A program made the translations under genes and the position numbers. The notes beneath the pieces are model-generated. The model did no database searches, was not told where the DNA came from, and saw only the letters and a list, made by a program, of their open reading frames with translations. From assembly GCF_030409225.1 (NCBI RefSeq), contig NZ_JAUFPK010000008.1:24637-88636 (forward strand): a DNA stretch of 64,000 nucleotides, in the 5' to 3' direction. Origin of the DNA: Aquisalimonas lutea (GTDB taxonomy: Bacteria; Pseudomonadota; Gammaproteobacteria; Nitrococcales; Aquisalimonadaceae). Each line of letters opens with the position of its first letter. Positions within the stretch are counted from its first letter, which is position 1. Shown here piece after piece: positions 8,437 to 15,527 of the stretch.

Positions 8437-8964
8437 CTATGAGTCGCAATGGGTGCGGTTGAGCCGATAGGCTTCGACCAGCGCCCTGACATCATCTCCT
8501 GCGCGATGGTGGCCGATGCCGAGCTTTGCTTGGGCTTGGGTTTTGGCCGCCTCCACGGACTCGTGGGAGGGAGAGGCGCCGGCAAGAGCAATCAGGCGGT
8601 CGGCGCTGACGATGCGAAGCGCGTGATCCGGATACCCCCCGGCAGTGAGCAGAACGCCGATCCAGAACCGGTCGAACGGTGCGGCATCGGAGTAGAGGGT
8701 CTCAGTGCGAGCCGTCTCGATCAGTTTCATGCAGACTCGTTCGATCGGCGTACCCTCGGCGAGGAGTGCCTCCGTCGTCAGGCCATGAAGCGCCTCGGCT
8801 TGCTCACTCCAGGAGCGGTGAACTTGCCACTCTTCTGGGGGCGCGATCAGCATGGACTCGACGTGGCCCTCGGCGTCCGACCAGGCAACCTCGACCGGAT
8901 AGCTGTCGCACTCGAGGCCCGACGCCTCGACGTCGATAAAGCGGGGTAGGGTACGTTCACGCAT
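8437..8964 (-). CDS. DEDDh-type 3'-5' exonuclease-like protein (module 1)
   Basis: A 175-residue protein with the layout of the DEDDh exonuclease superfamily. Exo I is 'FIDVEASGLE' (Asp11, Glu13), exo II is probably the aspartate in 'YSDAAPFDRFW', and exo III is 'HHRAGDDV', which fits HxAxxD exactly. It therefore has all visible catalytic positions for trimming RNA or DNA from the 3' end. It starts at ATG 8964, overlapping the stop of the coiled-coil gene by 8 bases, so the two are translationally coupled. A paralogue with the same partner lies at 11910-12455. Substrate and role (host RNA processing, phage function, defence) are not evident. Confidence 0.7.
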   Translation of the reverse strand: MRERTLPRFIDVEASGLECDSYPVEVAWSDAEGHVESMLIAPPEEWQVHRSWSEQAEALHGLTTEALLAEGTPIERVCMKLIETARTETLYSDAAPFDRFWIGVLLTAGGYPDHALRIVSADRLIALAGASPSHESVEAAKTQAQAKLGIGHHRAGDDVRALVEAYRLNRTHCDS

Positions 8965-9385
8965 TTGGCGTTCCTCGATTAGCAAGACTCAGTGCGAGCA
9001 GGAACTCGTGATAGGAGTCATGATCACGTAGCCTCTCCTGAGCCTCCTCCGGGAGGCTCTCGATGAGCCTCGCGGCGTGGATCAACCCCTGCCTGCAGGT
9101 GTGGAGTTCATCCTCGGTGCCGATGGTGTCGACGAACTCAACGACGGCTTCCGCGCTCAGCCGGTCATTTTTCTCGCGCTCCTCCTGGAGTTGCTCTTCG
9201 AGGTCAGTGATTCGGCGCTGCAGGCGTAAAGCCCTGGATACCTCGGGTTGGTCTGGTTGGCGGTTCCTGCGTCCCCAGGGGAAGCCGTCACGTACCGTGT
9301 TCGCTGGAAGGCCGCCGACCTCACGGTCCAGCAAGCCGATGGTCGACATGGCGAGTTGCTGTAGCAGACGCTGGGAAAAGCTCAT
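8957..9385 (-). CDS. Coiled-coil partner protein (module 1)
   Basis: A 142-residue protein with a short N-terminal segment containing 'GLLDREVGG', then a coiled coil from about residue 45 to 75 ('LEEQLQEEREKNDRLSAE') and a helical C-terminus ('ESLPEEAQERLRDHDSY'). It has no recognised family. The same segments occur in order in the protein at 12421-12852, which is likewise followed by an exonuclease-like gene. ATG 9385 matches the N-terminus of that paralogue; GGAGG lies 12 bases upstream, a long spacing. It may be an adaptor or oligomerising partner of the nuclease; that is inference from gene order only. Confidence 0.6.
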   Translation of the reverse strand: MSFSQRLLQQLAMSTIGLLDREVGGLPANTVRDGFPWGRRNRQPDQPEVSRALRLQRRITDLEEQLQEEREKNDRLSAEAVVEFVDTIGTEDELHTCRQGLIHAARLIESLPEEAQERLRDHDSYHEFLLALSLANRGTPNA

Positions 9386-9474
9386 GGGAGCGGCTGACCT
9401 CCGATGGCGTTCGATCCGGTCTCGGGATAAGGGCGACTCGGCGGTTCGTCCCCCTCGAGTACGGCGTGGTGATC

Positions 9475-9618
9475 TCAGCTCGGGGACGTGTTGTATGTCA
9501 TGCACAACGGGGTGATCCGTCGGCGTCGAGAGGGGTTGACCGACGCCGATGAGCGGATATTCAGCCCGTGTTCACAGGGCGTCGAGGGAGCGCGCCAGGT
9601 GCGTTTTTTCTGCGTCAT
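9475..9618 (-). CDS. Possible 47-residue basic peptide upstream of module 1
   Basis: An open frame begins at ATG 9618 with GGAG 8 bases upstream and gives an arginine-rich 47-residue peptide. It sits where a leader gene of the coiled-coil/exonuclease operon would be. The start codon lies inside one of the CTATGACGCA repeats, so the frame may be a by-product of that site. No family likeness. Confidence 0.25.
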   Translation of the reverse strand: MTQKKRTWRAPSTPCEHGLNIRSSASVNPSRRRRITPLCMTYNTSPS

Positions 9619-9849
9619 AGAACTAACTCCGTACACGGAAAATCAAGAGATTAAGTGCCAACACGGATTTGTACTATGACGTAGAACAAAAAACGTAAGG
9701 AATTGTTTTGTAAGTTAAATTCCGGGAGTAAACACCCTGGCTACGAACCAGGCGGTCGGAGGTTCGAATCCTTCCGGGCGCGCCATACAAGCAGGTTTCA
9801 GAGGCACGGATGCCTCGATCTGCGTCATAGATTCGGGGTTGCGTCATAG
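9611..9849. repeat. TGCGTCATAG repeats around the attachment site
   Basis: The 10-mer TGCGTCATAG occurs at 9611-9620, 9821-9830 and 9840-9849 (the last two 19 bases apart), each followed by A, and an 8-base inverted copy CTATGACG lies at 9674-9681. They flank the tRNA fragment on both sides and lie beyond the integrase stop, as expected for integrase arm-type or excisionase binding sites. Confidence 0.55.
9736..9785 (+). tRNA. 3' part of tRNA-Arg(ACG), truncated; attachment-site copy
   Basis: The segment has an anticodon stem-loop CCTGG-CTACGAA-CCAGG (anticodon ACG), the variable region, a T arm with GGTTCGAATCC, the 3' acceptor strand CGGGCGC, discriminator G and encoded CCA ending at 9785. 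The required 5' acceptor strand GCGCCCG and the D arm are absent from the preceding 70 bases. It is thus a 3' half-tRNA of the kind left at one end of an element that integrates into a tRNA gene. An integrase gene starts 82 bases away. The intact tRNA should be at the other end of the element, outside this window. Confidence 0.8.
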
Positions 9850-9866
9850 ATCGCGTCTCCGAGCCG

Positions 9867-10884
9867 TTAGTCCTTTACGGGAATGAATGCCGGCCCCCTA
9901 CGATAAGCGCGCTGGGTGGTTACCGGATCGGCGTGCCCTAATAGCTGCTGGGCACGCTCCAGGCTTTCTGCGTCGGACGCAGCCTTGCCCCGCAGGTCGT
10001 GGTCCGTGAAGCGCTCACTCACCTGCGTTTCCGTGAGTACGCGGTCCATGAACCGCCGCCACATACTGTTCCAGCCTTCCGCACGCCCGTCCGCCCGGAG
10101 GTAGCAATCACCGCGGCGGTTGCAGAACACATACGGCCCAATGTCCACGGGTCTTGCTGCAAGTGCGGTCTCGAAGCAGTGTTCGAGTGCTTTCGTGCGC
10201 TCGAAAATCATTGGCTTGTTCGTCTTGCTGGTGACGACGTGGAGGCCATCATCGCGCATGTCGGTGACCTTCAGGCTGAGGAGATCCTTGCGGCGCAAGC
10301 CCGTCATGAGCTTAAGAGCGATGTACGCTTGAATCATCCGGATGCTGCCCCGCTTGCGCCTTGGCGTGACTTTGGCGAGTTCGTCGATCTCCCAGTCCTC
10401 GACGTAGCGGGTGCGCGGACCGTTGCCTTTGATCATCACCTCGCCTTTGAACGGATGGCGCGACAGAACGCCCCATTCAACTGCTTTCGTGTAGATATGG
10501 ACAGCGTCTCGATTTCCCGCTTGGCCGCCGTCCGTTTGCCGCGCCGATCGGCGTACGCGTAAATGTGCCAGGGTTCGATTGCGTCAATCGGCATAGCGCC
10601 GAAGACATGCCCGAGCTTGTTTCGCCGTGTGCTGAGCCTGTGGCCGGGAATCACTTCCCGTTCATAGGGCTCGATGAGCTGCCCGATGGTCGTGATGGTC
10701 TCCCGCGTCTCCATGCGCGCTGCCCAGGCCTGGTAGGCCTCGGTCAGGGTGTGTCCAAGCAGAAATTTCTTCTTGCCGCCCCAGTGCGCCTCCTGGCCCG
10801 GGGGCACTCGGTATAGTAGGCATTGCGCTCGTGAACCCAGCGCGGAGGTAACCCTTTGTTCTTGCTTAGACGTGGTTTCGGCAT
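9867..10884 (-). pseudogene. Tyrosine integrase, two frameshifts
   Basis: Three frames together encode one phage-type integrase of about 340 residues. The start is ATG 10884 ('MPKPRLSKNKGLPPRW'); near 10815 one base is missing before 'VPPGQEAHWGGKKK'; near 10501 one base is missing between 'REIETLS' and 'HIYTKAVEWGVLSRHPF'; the catalytic part then runs to 9867 with 'TGLRRKDLLSL', 'TDHDLRGKAASD' and tyrosine in 'TTQRAYRRG'. All active-site positions survive, so decay is recent, or the two losses are sequencing errors. It abuts the half-tRNA and starts one base after the DUF4224 stop, a standard integrase module. Confidence 0.85.
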
Positions 10885-10885
10885 T

Positions 10886-11110
10886 TTACAGGCTACTCCA
10901 ATCCGGCTCGTGGGTTCTTGGCTTGTTTCGGGTTCCCTGTTTCGGGGCAAACGTGGCTTCGACGTGCGAACGCGTCACCGCAGGACTGCCGTCGATGCGT
11001 ACACGGTGCTCAATCTTCATCGCACGCAAGCAGCGCAGTTGCGCGGGCTTGCGTTGCTTGCCCGTCATTTCGACGATTTCTTCGTGGGTAAGGAAAAGGG
11101 ACTGCGTCAT
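10886..11110 (-). CDS. DUF4224-type small protein next to the integrase
   Basis: A 74-residue protein beginning 'MTQSLFLTHEEIVEMTGK', the pattern of DUF4224 proteins that commonly precede phage integrases and are thought to act in excision or integrase control. ATG 11110 has GGAGG 8 bases upstream. The stop is one base from the integrase start, so the pair is coupled. The basic C-terminal tail fits DNA binding. The frame is open further upstream to GTG 11383, but that extension lacks a ribosome site. Confidence 0.75.
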   Translation of the reverse strand: MTQSLFLTHEEIVEMTGKQRKPAQLRCLRAMKIEHRVRIDGSPAVTRSHVEATFAPKQGTRNKPRTHEPDWSSL

Positions 11111-11425
11111 GCGGTCGCCCTCCGTGATGACGTTTTTGCCTTGGCTTTTCTGACCGCGCGGGAGGTATGCGGATGCATCAACAGCTGCGATGAGAGTGCC
11201 CGCGAAGGGACGAGCAGGCGTTGCGGCGTGTTCGCTCTTGGTGTTGGGCAGTGCCCGCGCATTAGCGCGCACATCGTCGTCGAGGTGAGGGAGGGCGACG
11301 GACGCGGCACGGATACCGTGTGGACCCAGCGCACGCCGGACCGATCCTGAGATGGCTCGGACGTCGGTGCTGGCCGGTAGCACGAGGTTGCGTTCTGGGG
11401 GAGCGCCGGACTTGACATGAGCGAT
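11111..11425 (-). other. Transcribed leader of the DUF4224/integrase operon
   Basis: About 310 bases separate the promoter at 11426-11453 from the DUF4224 start. Two open frames cover it (GTG 11383, in frame with DUF4224; ATG 11418 in another frame, almost leaderless), neither with a ribosome site. It may hold a small gene or be an untranslated leader; I cannot tell which. Confidence 0.35.
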
Positions 11426-11453
11426 ATTATATGATTCTCGCGCTTTCTGTCAA
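11426..11453 (-). promoter_or_regulatory. Consensus sigma-70 promoter of the integrase operon
   Basis: Minus strand TTGACA (11453-11448), 16-base spacer, TATAAT (11431-11426): all 12 consensus bases match. It reads toward DUF4224 and the integrase. Confidence 0.7.
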
Positions 11454-11899
11454 GGCATAATTGATCGCCCGGGCTTGTCGAGTCAGGAAAAAATATTGGA
11501 AGTCAATGGCTTAGGAGATTTCCGGTCTCATTCGCCCGTTCGCCACAGCCTGAACCGATTTTGTTGTCGGGCGCGGTGGCTATCCCGTATCGGTCCCACC
11601 TCCGTGATATACGCTGCACCGATATACTGAGCATCCGAGGTGATGACGAGTCCAATCCAAAGAGGACCGCCTGCCGACCCTCGGCGACAGCTTGTGTGGC
11701 CCAGGCCTCGACATTCGTTCCGTTCGTGGTTCAGATGGGCGCATCAGCACGGAATCATGCGACGCCAACGTTCAACTGAGGCGGGTCTATCGCCCGAGGC
11801 ATCGACCATGTACTGGGCTATCGAAGCGCATGTATCTGCGGTTCAGCGCCTTTGCGCTATTACCGTTCGAGAGTTCGCTTGTGTCTAACCTTGTGTTTA
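11454..11899. other. Stretch between the integrase promoter and the terminator, no gene supported
   Basis: No frame here has a ribosome site or family likeness. A 7-base inverted repeat TATCGGT/ACCGATA (11588-11594 and 11618-11624) is present. Because the hairpin at 11900-11924 terminates + strand transcription, a small + strand RNA could end here, but no matching promoter is clear. Confidence 0.35.
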
Positions 11900-11924
11900 C
11901 CCCGGGCCCTCACCCGGGGTTTTT
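11900..11924 (+). terminator. Rho-independent terminator, + orientation
   Basis: Stem CCCCGGG (11900-11906) and CCCGGGG (11913-11919) with a 6-base loop, followed by TTTTT on the + strand. The hairpin overlaps the stop codon of the minus-strand gene at 11910, and on that strand no T-run follows. Confidence 0.7.
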
Positions 11925-12455
11925 CTTGCGCAAGAGATACGCTGTGAGAATCGCTCTCACGTCATCTTTTGCCCGAAGAGTCAGGTCGTCCTGGAAAATC
12001 CACTCACGCAGGTTCTCCATTGCCTGTATGGGTGCCCCGGGGACATCCGAGAAAGGCCAATAGGCAGGCCAACGGGGCGGGCAGTCGCCTCTAGCGATCC
12101 ATGCCCCCGAGACCATCCAGAGCATCTCGAACCAGTGCGGATCGAAGGTTATCGCGTCGCAGTACATGGGCGCCCCTTGGATACCGGCCAAGAGCCGGCT
12201 GATGATCACGCCCGCGTCCTCGCCGTGCTGCTCCAGGTAGTCGATGGACAGCCCGTGGAGCTCTTCGGCCCGCGGATCCCAGGAGTCCATATCGGACTCA
12301 GGGTGCGGGCGCACGAGCGCCCCATCGATGGTTCCATCGCGCAGGCTCCAAGCGATCTCCACGGGGAAGCTCCCGGGCTTGAGGCCCGAGGCTTCGATGT
12401 CGAGAAAACACGGGAGGGCCTCAGTCGTCCTTGTTGTCGCTCCGCGCGAGCGCAA
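11910..12455 (-). CDS. DEDD-exonuclease-like protein, exo III histidine lost (module 2)
   Basis: A 181-residue paralogue of the protein at 8437-8964. Exo I is 'FLDIEASGLK' (Asp19, Glu21), a middle aspartate is in 'YCDAITFDPHWF', and the last motif aligns as 'LRAKDDV' where module 1 has 'HRAGDDV'. The general-base histidine of DEDDh enzymes is therefore a leucine here, so this copy may be inactive, use another residue, or serve as a binding subunit. No ATG is available; TTG 12455 with AGGG 6 bases upstream is the best start and overlaps the coiled-coil gene by 35 bases. Confidence 0.6.
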   Translation of the reverse strand: MRSRGATTRTTEALPCFLDIEASGLKPGSFPVEIAWSLRDGTIDGALVRPHPESDMDSWDPRAEELHGLSIDYLEQHGEDAGVIISRLLAGIQGAPMYCDAITFDPHWFEMLWMVSGAWIARGDCPPRWPAYWPFSDVPGAPIQAMENLREWIFQDDLTLRAKDDVRAILTAYLLRKKNPG

Positions 12456-12852
12456 GTTCGACCCTGAGGAAGCGATAGTCTCTGTAGGCCTCGAGTCGCT
12501 CGTGGACCTCCAGCGGCAGGCTGTCCATAAGCCGCGCCATCTGGTTGATCAGCCGCTGGTTGTCATCGGCCTGGGTGGTCGTGTGCATGTGGTCGGCGAA
12601 CTCAAGGGTCGCCTGCTCGCTCAAGGCCTCATTTTTCTCGCGCTCTTCTTGGAGTTCCTCCTCGAGCAGCGCCACTCGGCGCTTGAGGCGCATGGCCTGG
12701 GAGCTGTCCACGAGCGGCGCGCTCGATCGCGGGATCAGCCCCCAGGCCGGACCTGAGGTGGGCTCGTTGCTCGGCGCAGTGCCGACCTCCCGATCCAGGA
12801 GACCAGCGGTGGCGAACCCGAGCTCGCGTACGATGCGTTCTGCGAAGTCCAG
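12421..12852 (-). CDS. Coiled-coil partner protein (module 2), probable CTG start
   Basis: A 143-residue paralogue of the protein at 8957-9385. Similarity extends to the N-terminus ('GLLDREVGTAPS' here, 'GLLDREVGGLPA' there) and through the coiled coil ('LEEELQEEREKNEALSEQ'). The frame has no ATG, GTG or TTG before that conserved N-terminal part except an internal GTG at 12711. A CTG at 12852-12850 lies 5 bases after a perfect GGAGG and gives an N-terminus equal in length to the paralogue, so a CTG start is proposed. It lies 23 bases after the 27-residue gene and overlaps the exonuclease-like gene. Confidence 0.6.
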   Translation of the reverse strand: MDFAERIVRELGFATAGLLDREVGTAPSNEPTSGPAWGLIPRSSAPLVDSSQAMRLKRRVALLEEELQEEREKNEALSEQATLEFADHMHTTTQADDNQRLINQMARLMDSLPLEVHERLEAYRDYRFLRVELALARSDNKDD

Positions 12853-12875
12853 AGGCGCCTCCTAAGTGGCTTGCG

Positions 12876-12959
12876 TTACTGCGTGAGGGCGATGACCCAA
12901 TGGCTGCCCATGTAGAGGAACATGAGGGTCACCACGATACGATCGAGCGCTTTGATCAT
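12876..12959 (-). CDS. 27-residue hydrophobic peptide
   Basis: ATG 12959 follows GAGG with a 5-base gap and encodes 27 residues: a short charged start 'MIKALDR' then a hydrophobic stretch 'IVVTLMFLYMGSHWVIAL' long enough to cross a membrane. It sits between another tiny gene (stop 7 bases upstream) and the coiled-coil gene (23 bases downstream), all reading the same way from the promoter at 13220-13248. Size and make-up resemble small membrane toxins or regulators, but there is no family match that I can name. Confidence 0.5.
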   Translation of the reverse strand: MIKALDRIVVTLMFLYMGSHWVIALTQ

Positions 12960-12966
12960 AAGCACC

Positions 12967-13077
12967 TCACTGGGTTGCGACGGCGTAGGTCCTCGCGGAG
13001 CTCGACAGCAGGAGACAACCAAAGGCTGTCAGCGCTTGCGCCGAGCGTCCGCTCAGGATTGCGACAACAATCTCCAT
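12967..13077 (-). CDS. 36-residue hydrophobic peptide
   Basis: ATG 13077 follows GAGG with a 5-base gap. The product begins 'MEIVVAILSGRSAQALTAF' and continues through a 'GCLLLSSSA' hydrophobic part. The TGA stop lies next to the ribosome site of the 27-residue gene, which suggests coupled translation. It could also be a leader peptide for attenuation of the operon. No recognised family. Confidence 0.45.
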   Translation of the reverse strand: MEIVVAILSGRSAQALTAFGCLLLSSSARTYAVATQ

Positions 13078-13142
13078 TGCGTCCTCGTAGGGATGGCTTG
13101 TGGCTTACTGAGGGGCCGCGTGTGCGGCAAAAGGGATAGCGC

Positions 13143-13158
13143 AGGACCCTTGGGTCCT
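13143..13158. repeat. Leader palindrome AGGACCC/GGGTCCT
   Basis: AGGACCC and GGGTCCT are separated by two bases and form a perfect 16-base palindrome about 55 bases downstream of the inferred transcript start of the module 2 operon. It could be a regulator site or a 5' hairpin. Confidence 0.45.
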
Positions 13159-13219
13159 ACTAAGGCGAAGGTCGGGCTTGCGATGCGAATGAGCAAGACA
13201 ACCTTTTATTGTTACATAA

Positions 13220-13248
13220 ATTATATAGAGGATGAACACTCTTGTCAA
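13220..13248 (-). promoter_or_regulatory. Perfect consensus sigma-70 promoter of the module 2 operon
   Basis: Minus strand TTGACA (13248-13243), spacer of exactly 17 bases, TATAAT (13225-13220). It points toward the two tiny genes, the coiled-coil gene and the exonuclease-like gene. Nothing between it and 13077 looks like another start. Confidence 0.75.
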
Positions 13249-13467
13249 CTTAGGCAGATGCGCGTACGCGCGCGCGAGGAGGACAACACAAGGGTACTTA
13301 GGCTACACGGGAGACTCGCGCTGGTCTCGCGCGCGGAGAAAATTAAAAAATTCTCACTACTTAGCGCCTCCTGCCTGTCCGCTGAGATCCGTAGGCTGGC
13401 TTCTGACTTCGGATACTATAAGACTTTTGATGTCCGGCAAATTCTGGTTTGAGCGAGTCGCGCAGCC

Positions 13468-14355
13468 TTAAGTCCAGGTCTTGATGAAGTCGATGCTCGC
13501 CCTGTTCACGACGTCTGGATCAGAGGCACTGAGGAAGTGTTGGCCGTTGTCGACGACGCGAAGCTGGGCGTCGGCCGCGTTGGTGAACATCGTGATCTCC
13601 TCTTCGGCGTTAGGCACTGAGTAGACTTGATCATGCGTGCCTTGCATCCAGAGCACCGGACATTTCACCGCGTCGAGCCGGCCGCGGAGGCCGTCGCGGT
13701 CCCGGAGATTGATGGCGCACATGCGTAGCCGCTTGCGGCCGTCGTCCCCTTGGTAGTTCGCCTTATGCAGCGCACGCCAGCGCTCGCGCTCCTGCGCGGA
13801 AACCTGGTCACCAATGCCGACGCTCAAGATGAAGTCCGTGAACTCATCGTCGACGGTCCAGTCATCGCCGACGGGCTGCGAAAGTGAATCAATCAGCGGC
13901 GTGCACACCTCGCTCCCGTCCCAGCAGCCAAGATCGCGACTGCGCTGGCTCTCGTAGTCCATGGAAGTGCCGAGGGGGAGGATGCCCCGAATCCGCTCGG
14001 GCTCGAGCATCGCCATGCGCGCAGCCACCCATCCTCCCTGCGAGGTCCCCAGCACGAACGCCTCGGAAATGCCCAGCGCCTCGAGCACCTGCAGGTTGGC
14101 AAGGGCGGTGTCCCAGTACGTAAACTGTTCGTACGATGTCCGCGTCTGGCCATGACCGAATAGCTCGATCGCGAGGAGGTTCGCGGTGGTACTCAGCGTC
14201 TCATCGGTGAATTGCGGCTGATAGAGTTCCGACGACGTACTGAAGGAGTTCACCAGAACGAGCGTCGGGAGTGACGCGTCAAAGGCTCTCCCGAAGCGGT
14301 ACCCGATACGGGAGTTGCGCAGGTGCGGGACCGTGATCGTTTGCACTTCGCTCAT
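13468..14355 (-). CDS. Alpha/beta hydrolase
   Basis: A 295-residue alpha/beta-fold hydrolase. The nucleophile elbow is 'GTSQGGW' near residue 105, the oxyanion segment is 'LVNSFSTSSELY', the acid is probably the aspartate in 'GTHDQVY', and the base is the histidine in 'VDNGQHFL'. It should cleave an ester, lactone or C-C bond, but the substrate is not visible. ATG 14355 has AGGAG 7 bases before it; the longer upstream frame is not protein-like. It is divergent from the operon starting at 14526. Confidence 0.85.
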   Translation of the reverse strand: MSEVQTITVPHLRNSRIGYRFGRAFDASLPTLVLVNSFSTSSELYQPQFTDETLSTTANLLAIELFGHGQTRTSYEQFTYWDTALANLQVLEALGISEAFVLGTSQGGWVAARMAMLEPERIRGILPLGTSMDYESQRSRDLGCWDGSEVCTPLIDSLSQPVGDDWTVDDEFTDFILSVGIGDQVSAQERERWRALHKANYQGDDGRKRLRMCAINLRDRDGLRGRLDAVKCPVLWMQGTHDQVYSVPNAEEEITMFTNAADAQLRVVDNGQHFLSASDPDVVNRASIDFIKTWT

Positions 14356-14525
14356 CAGACTTCTCCTGCAGGCGCTCGACCGGGTGCGGCAAGGGGTGCA
14401 CGCATGGCTTGATCCCGTGCATTCAGTGTAGCCCCCGAGATGGCAACGTGAGATGGGAGGCCGAGGACCGTGTTCCGGTATGCAACGCCGCACGGTCTCG
14501 CGGGTGCGGTCGTGGGAGTTGAGGG

Positions 14526-15527
14526 GTGAGTTTGTTCAAGATCGGTGAAAAGGACCGCGAAGGCCGCCAGAAGCGCATCGAGCACACCGGAGAGTACCTG
14601 CGTGCGAGCCGCACCGGAGGCGTCTCTTTGCGCGCTCACACCCGCGTCTCCGGGGTCAACGTCACCGGTAACACGAGCCATGGTGTGCGCGTGTCCACGC
14701 GGCTCGCGAAGAACACCCAGGTCGCCTTCCAGAACGGCCGCTTCATCCTCCGTGGACGCTACGGTTCCGACGCGGCCAAGGTGAATCTCTCCAAAAGCGG
14801 GGTCTCGGTGTCCACCAAGACGCCGGTGGGCGCGTTCAACTGGATCAAGCCCGGTCGGTCCTCGTTCAAGATGGCCGGCGTCCAGGTGCGCGGCCACAAG
14901 GCGGCCTATCTGCAGGTGATCTATCTGCTGATCGCGGCAGTCGTTGCTGTGGTCGGCCTCATCGTCCAAGTGCTGGGCTTCGTCGTCGGCTTGCTGGTCC
15001 GGGGCGTACAGGCCCTGGTTGCCCGTCGGGAGCAGGCCCGACGCGAGCAAGAGCGCCTCGACCTCACGGTGGCCGACGTCGCCGATGAAGGGAAAAGAAT
15101 TCTGGAGGCAAACGACGTGGCCTTGGAAAAGGAGCCCCACCGGGATCTCTTCGCGGCGCTGGTGTTCACGGTGACTTGCCTGGGGCGTGGTCGGACGTGG
15201 TTCGATCCGGCAGCCGTCGGGATGGAGGCGCCAGACCACGCCGCCGATCATGTCCTCCTGCACGATGTGCGCACGGCAGGGGAGCAGATCCGGCAGTGGC
15301 TGGATGCCTCATCCGACGCCCAGAGACCAGAGCCAACCCTGGGCGTGCTGCACCATCTGGCCGCGGCCTTTGGGCGAAAGGTCGATCCATCGACCCGGGC
15401 GGAGGCGCTGCTCTCCCTGGATGACGCCTGCCTGGCCGCCGGCCCCCGGACCGTGCTCCAGGAAGCGATGATCGACCTCCTCGCGGAGACGCTGGACGTC
15501 GACCTGGTGCTGGAGGGGGAAGGGTGA
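14526..15527 (+). CDS. Membrane protein with DUF4236-like N-terminus
   Basis: A 333-residue protein. The first 120 residues are rich in beta-forming, G/S/T/V segments such as 'LSKSGVSVSTKTPVG', resembling DUF4236. Two hydrophobic stretches follow (about 128-160), then a charged helix 'ARREQARREQERLD' and a C-terminal cytoplasmic-looking domain of about 150 residues with no family I can name. GTG 14526 has GGAG 7 bases before it. Its stop overlaps the GTG start of the next gene, so it leads a coupled three-gene operon. Function unknown. Confidence 0.65.
   Translation: MSLFKIGEKDREGRQKRIEHTGEYLRASRTGGVSLRAHTRVSGVNVTGNTSHGVRVSTRLAKNTQVAFQNGRFILRGRYGSDAAKVNLSKSGVSVSTKTPVGAFNWIKPGRSSFKMAGVQVRGHKAAYLQVIYLLIAAVVAVVGLIVQVLGFVVGLLVRGVQALVARREQARREQERLDLTVADVADEGKRILEANDVALEKEPHRDLFAALVFTVTCLGRGRTWFDPAAVGMEAPDHAADHVLLHDVRTAGEQIRQWLDASSDAQRPEPTLGVLHHLAAAFGRKVDPSTRAEALLSLDDACLAAGPRTVLQEAMIDLLAETLDVDLVLEGEG

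Noticed and set aside
7967..8449. 160-residue open frame on the - strand over the 71-residue gene
   Set aside because: Serine/arginine-rich with no ribosome site; the other frame at 8091-8306 has a well-placed GGAG.
9670..9785. Complete tRNA gene
   Set aside because: No 5' acceptor strand or D arm is present; only the part from the anticodon stem onward is real.
5655..9785. The half tRNA as attachment site of the first integrase (5655-6890)
   Set aside because: The site is 2.8 kb from that gene but adjacent to the second integrase, which is the simpler owner.
14355..15263. 302-residue open frame on the - strand
   Set aside because: Antisense of the operon's first gene; low-complexity composition.
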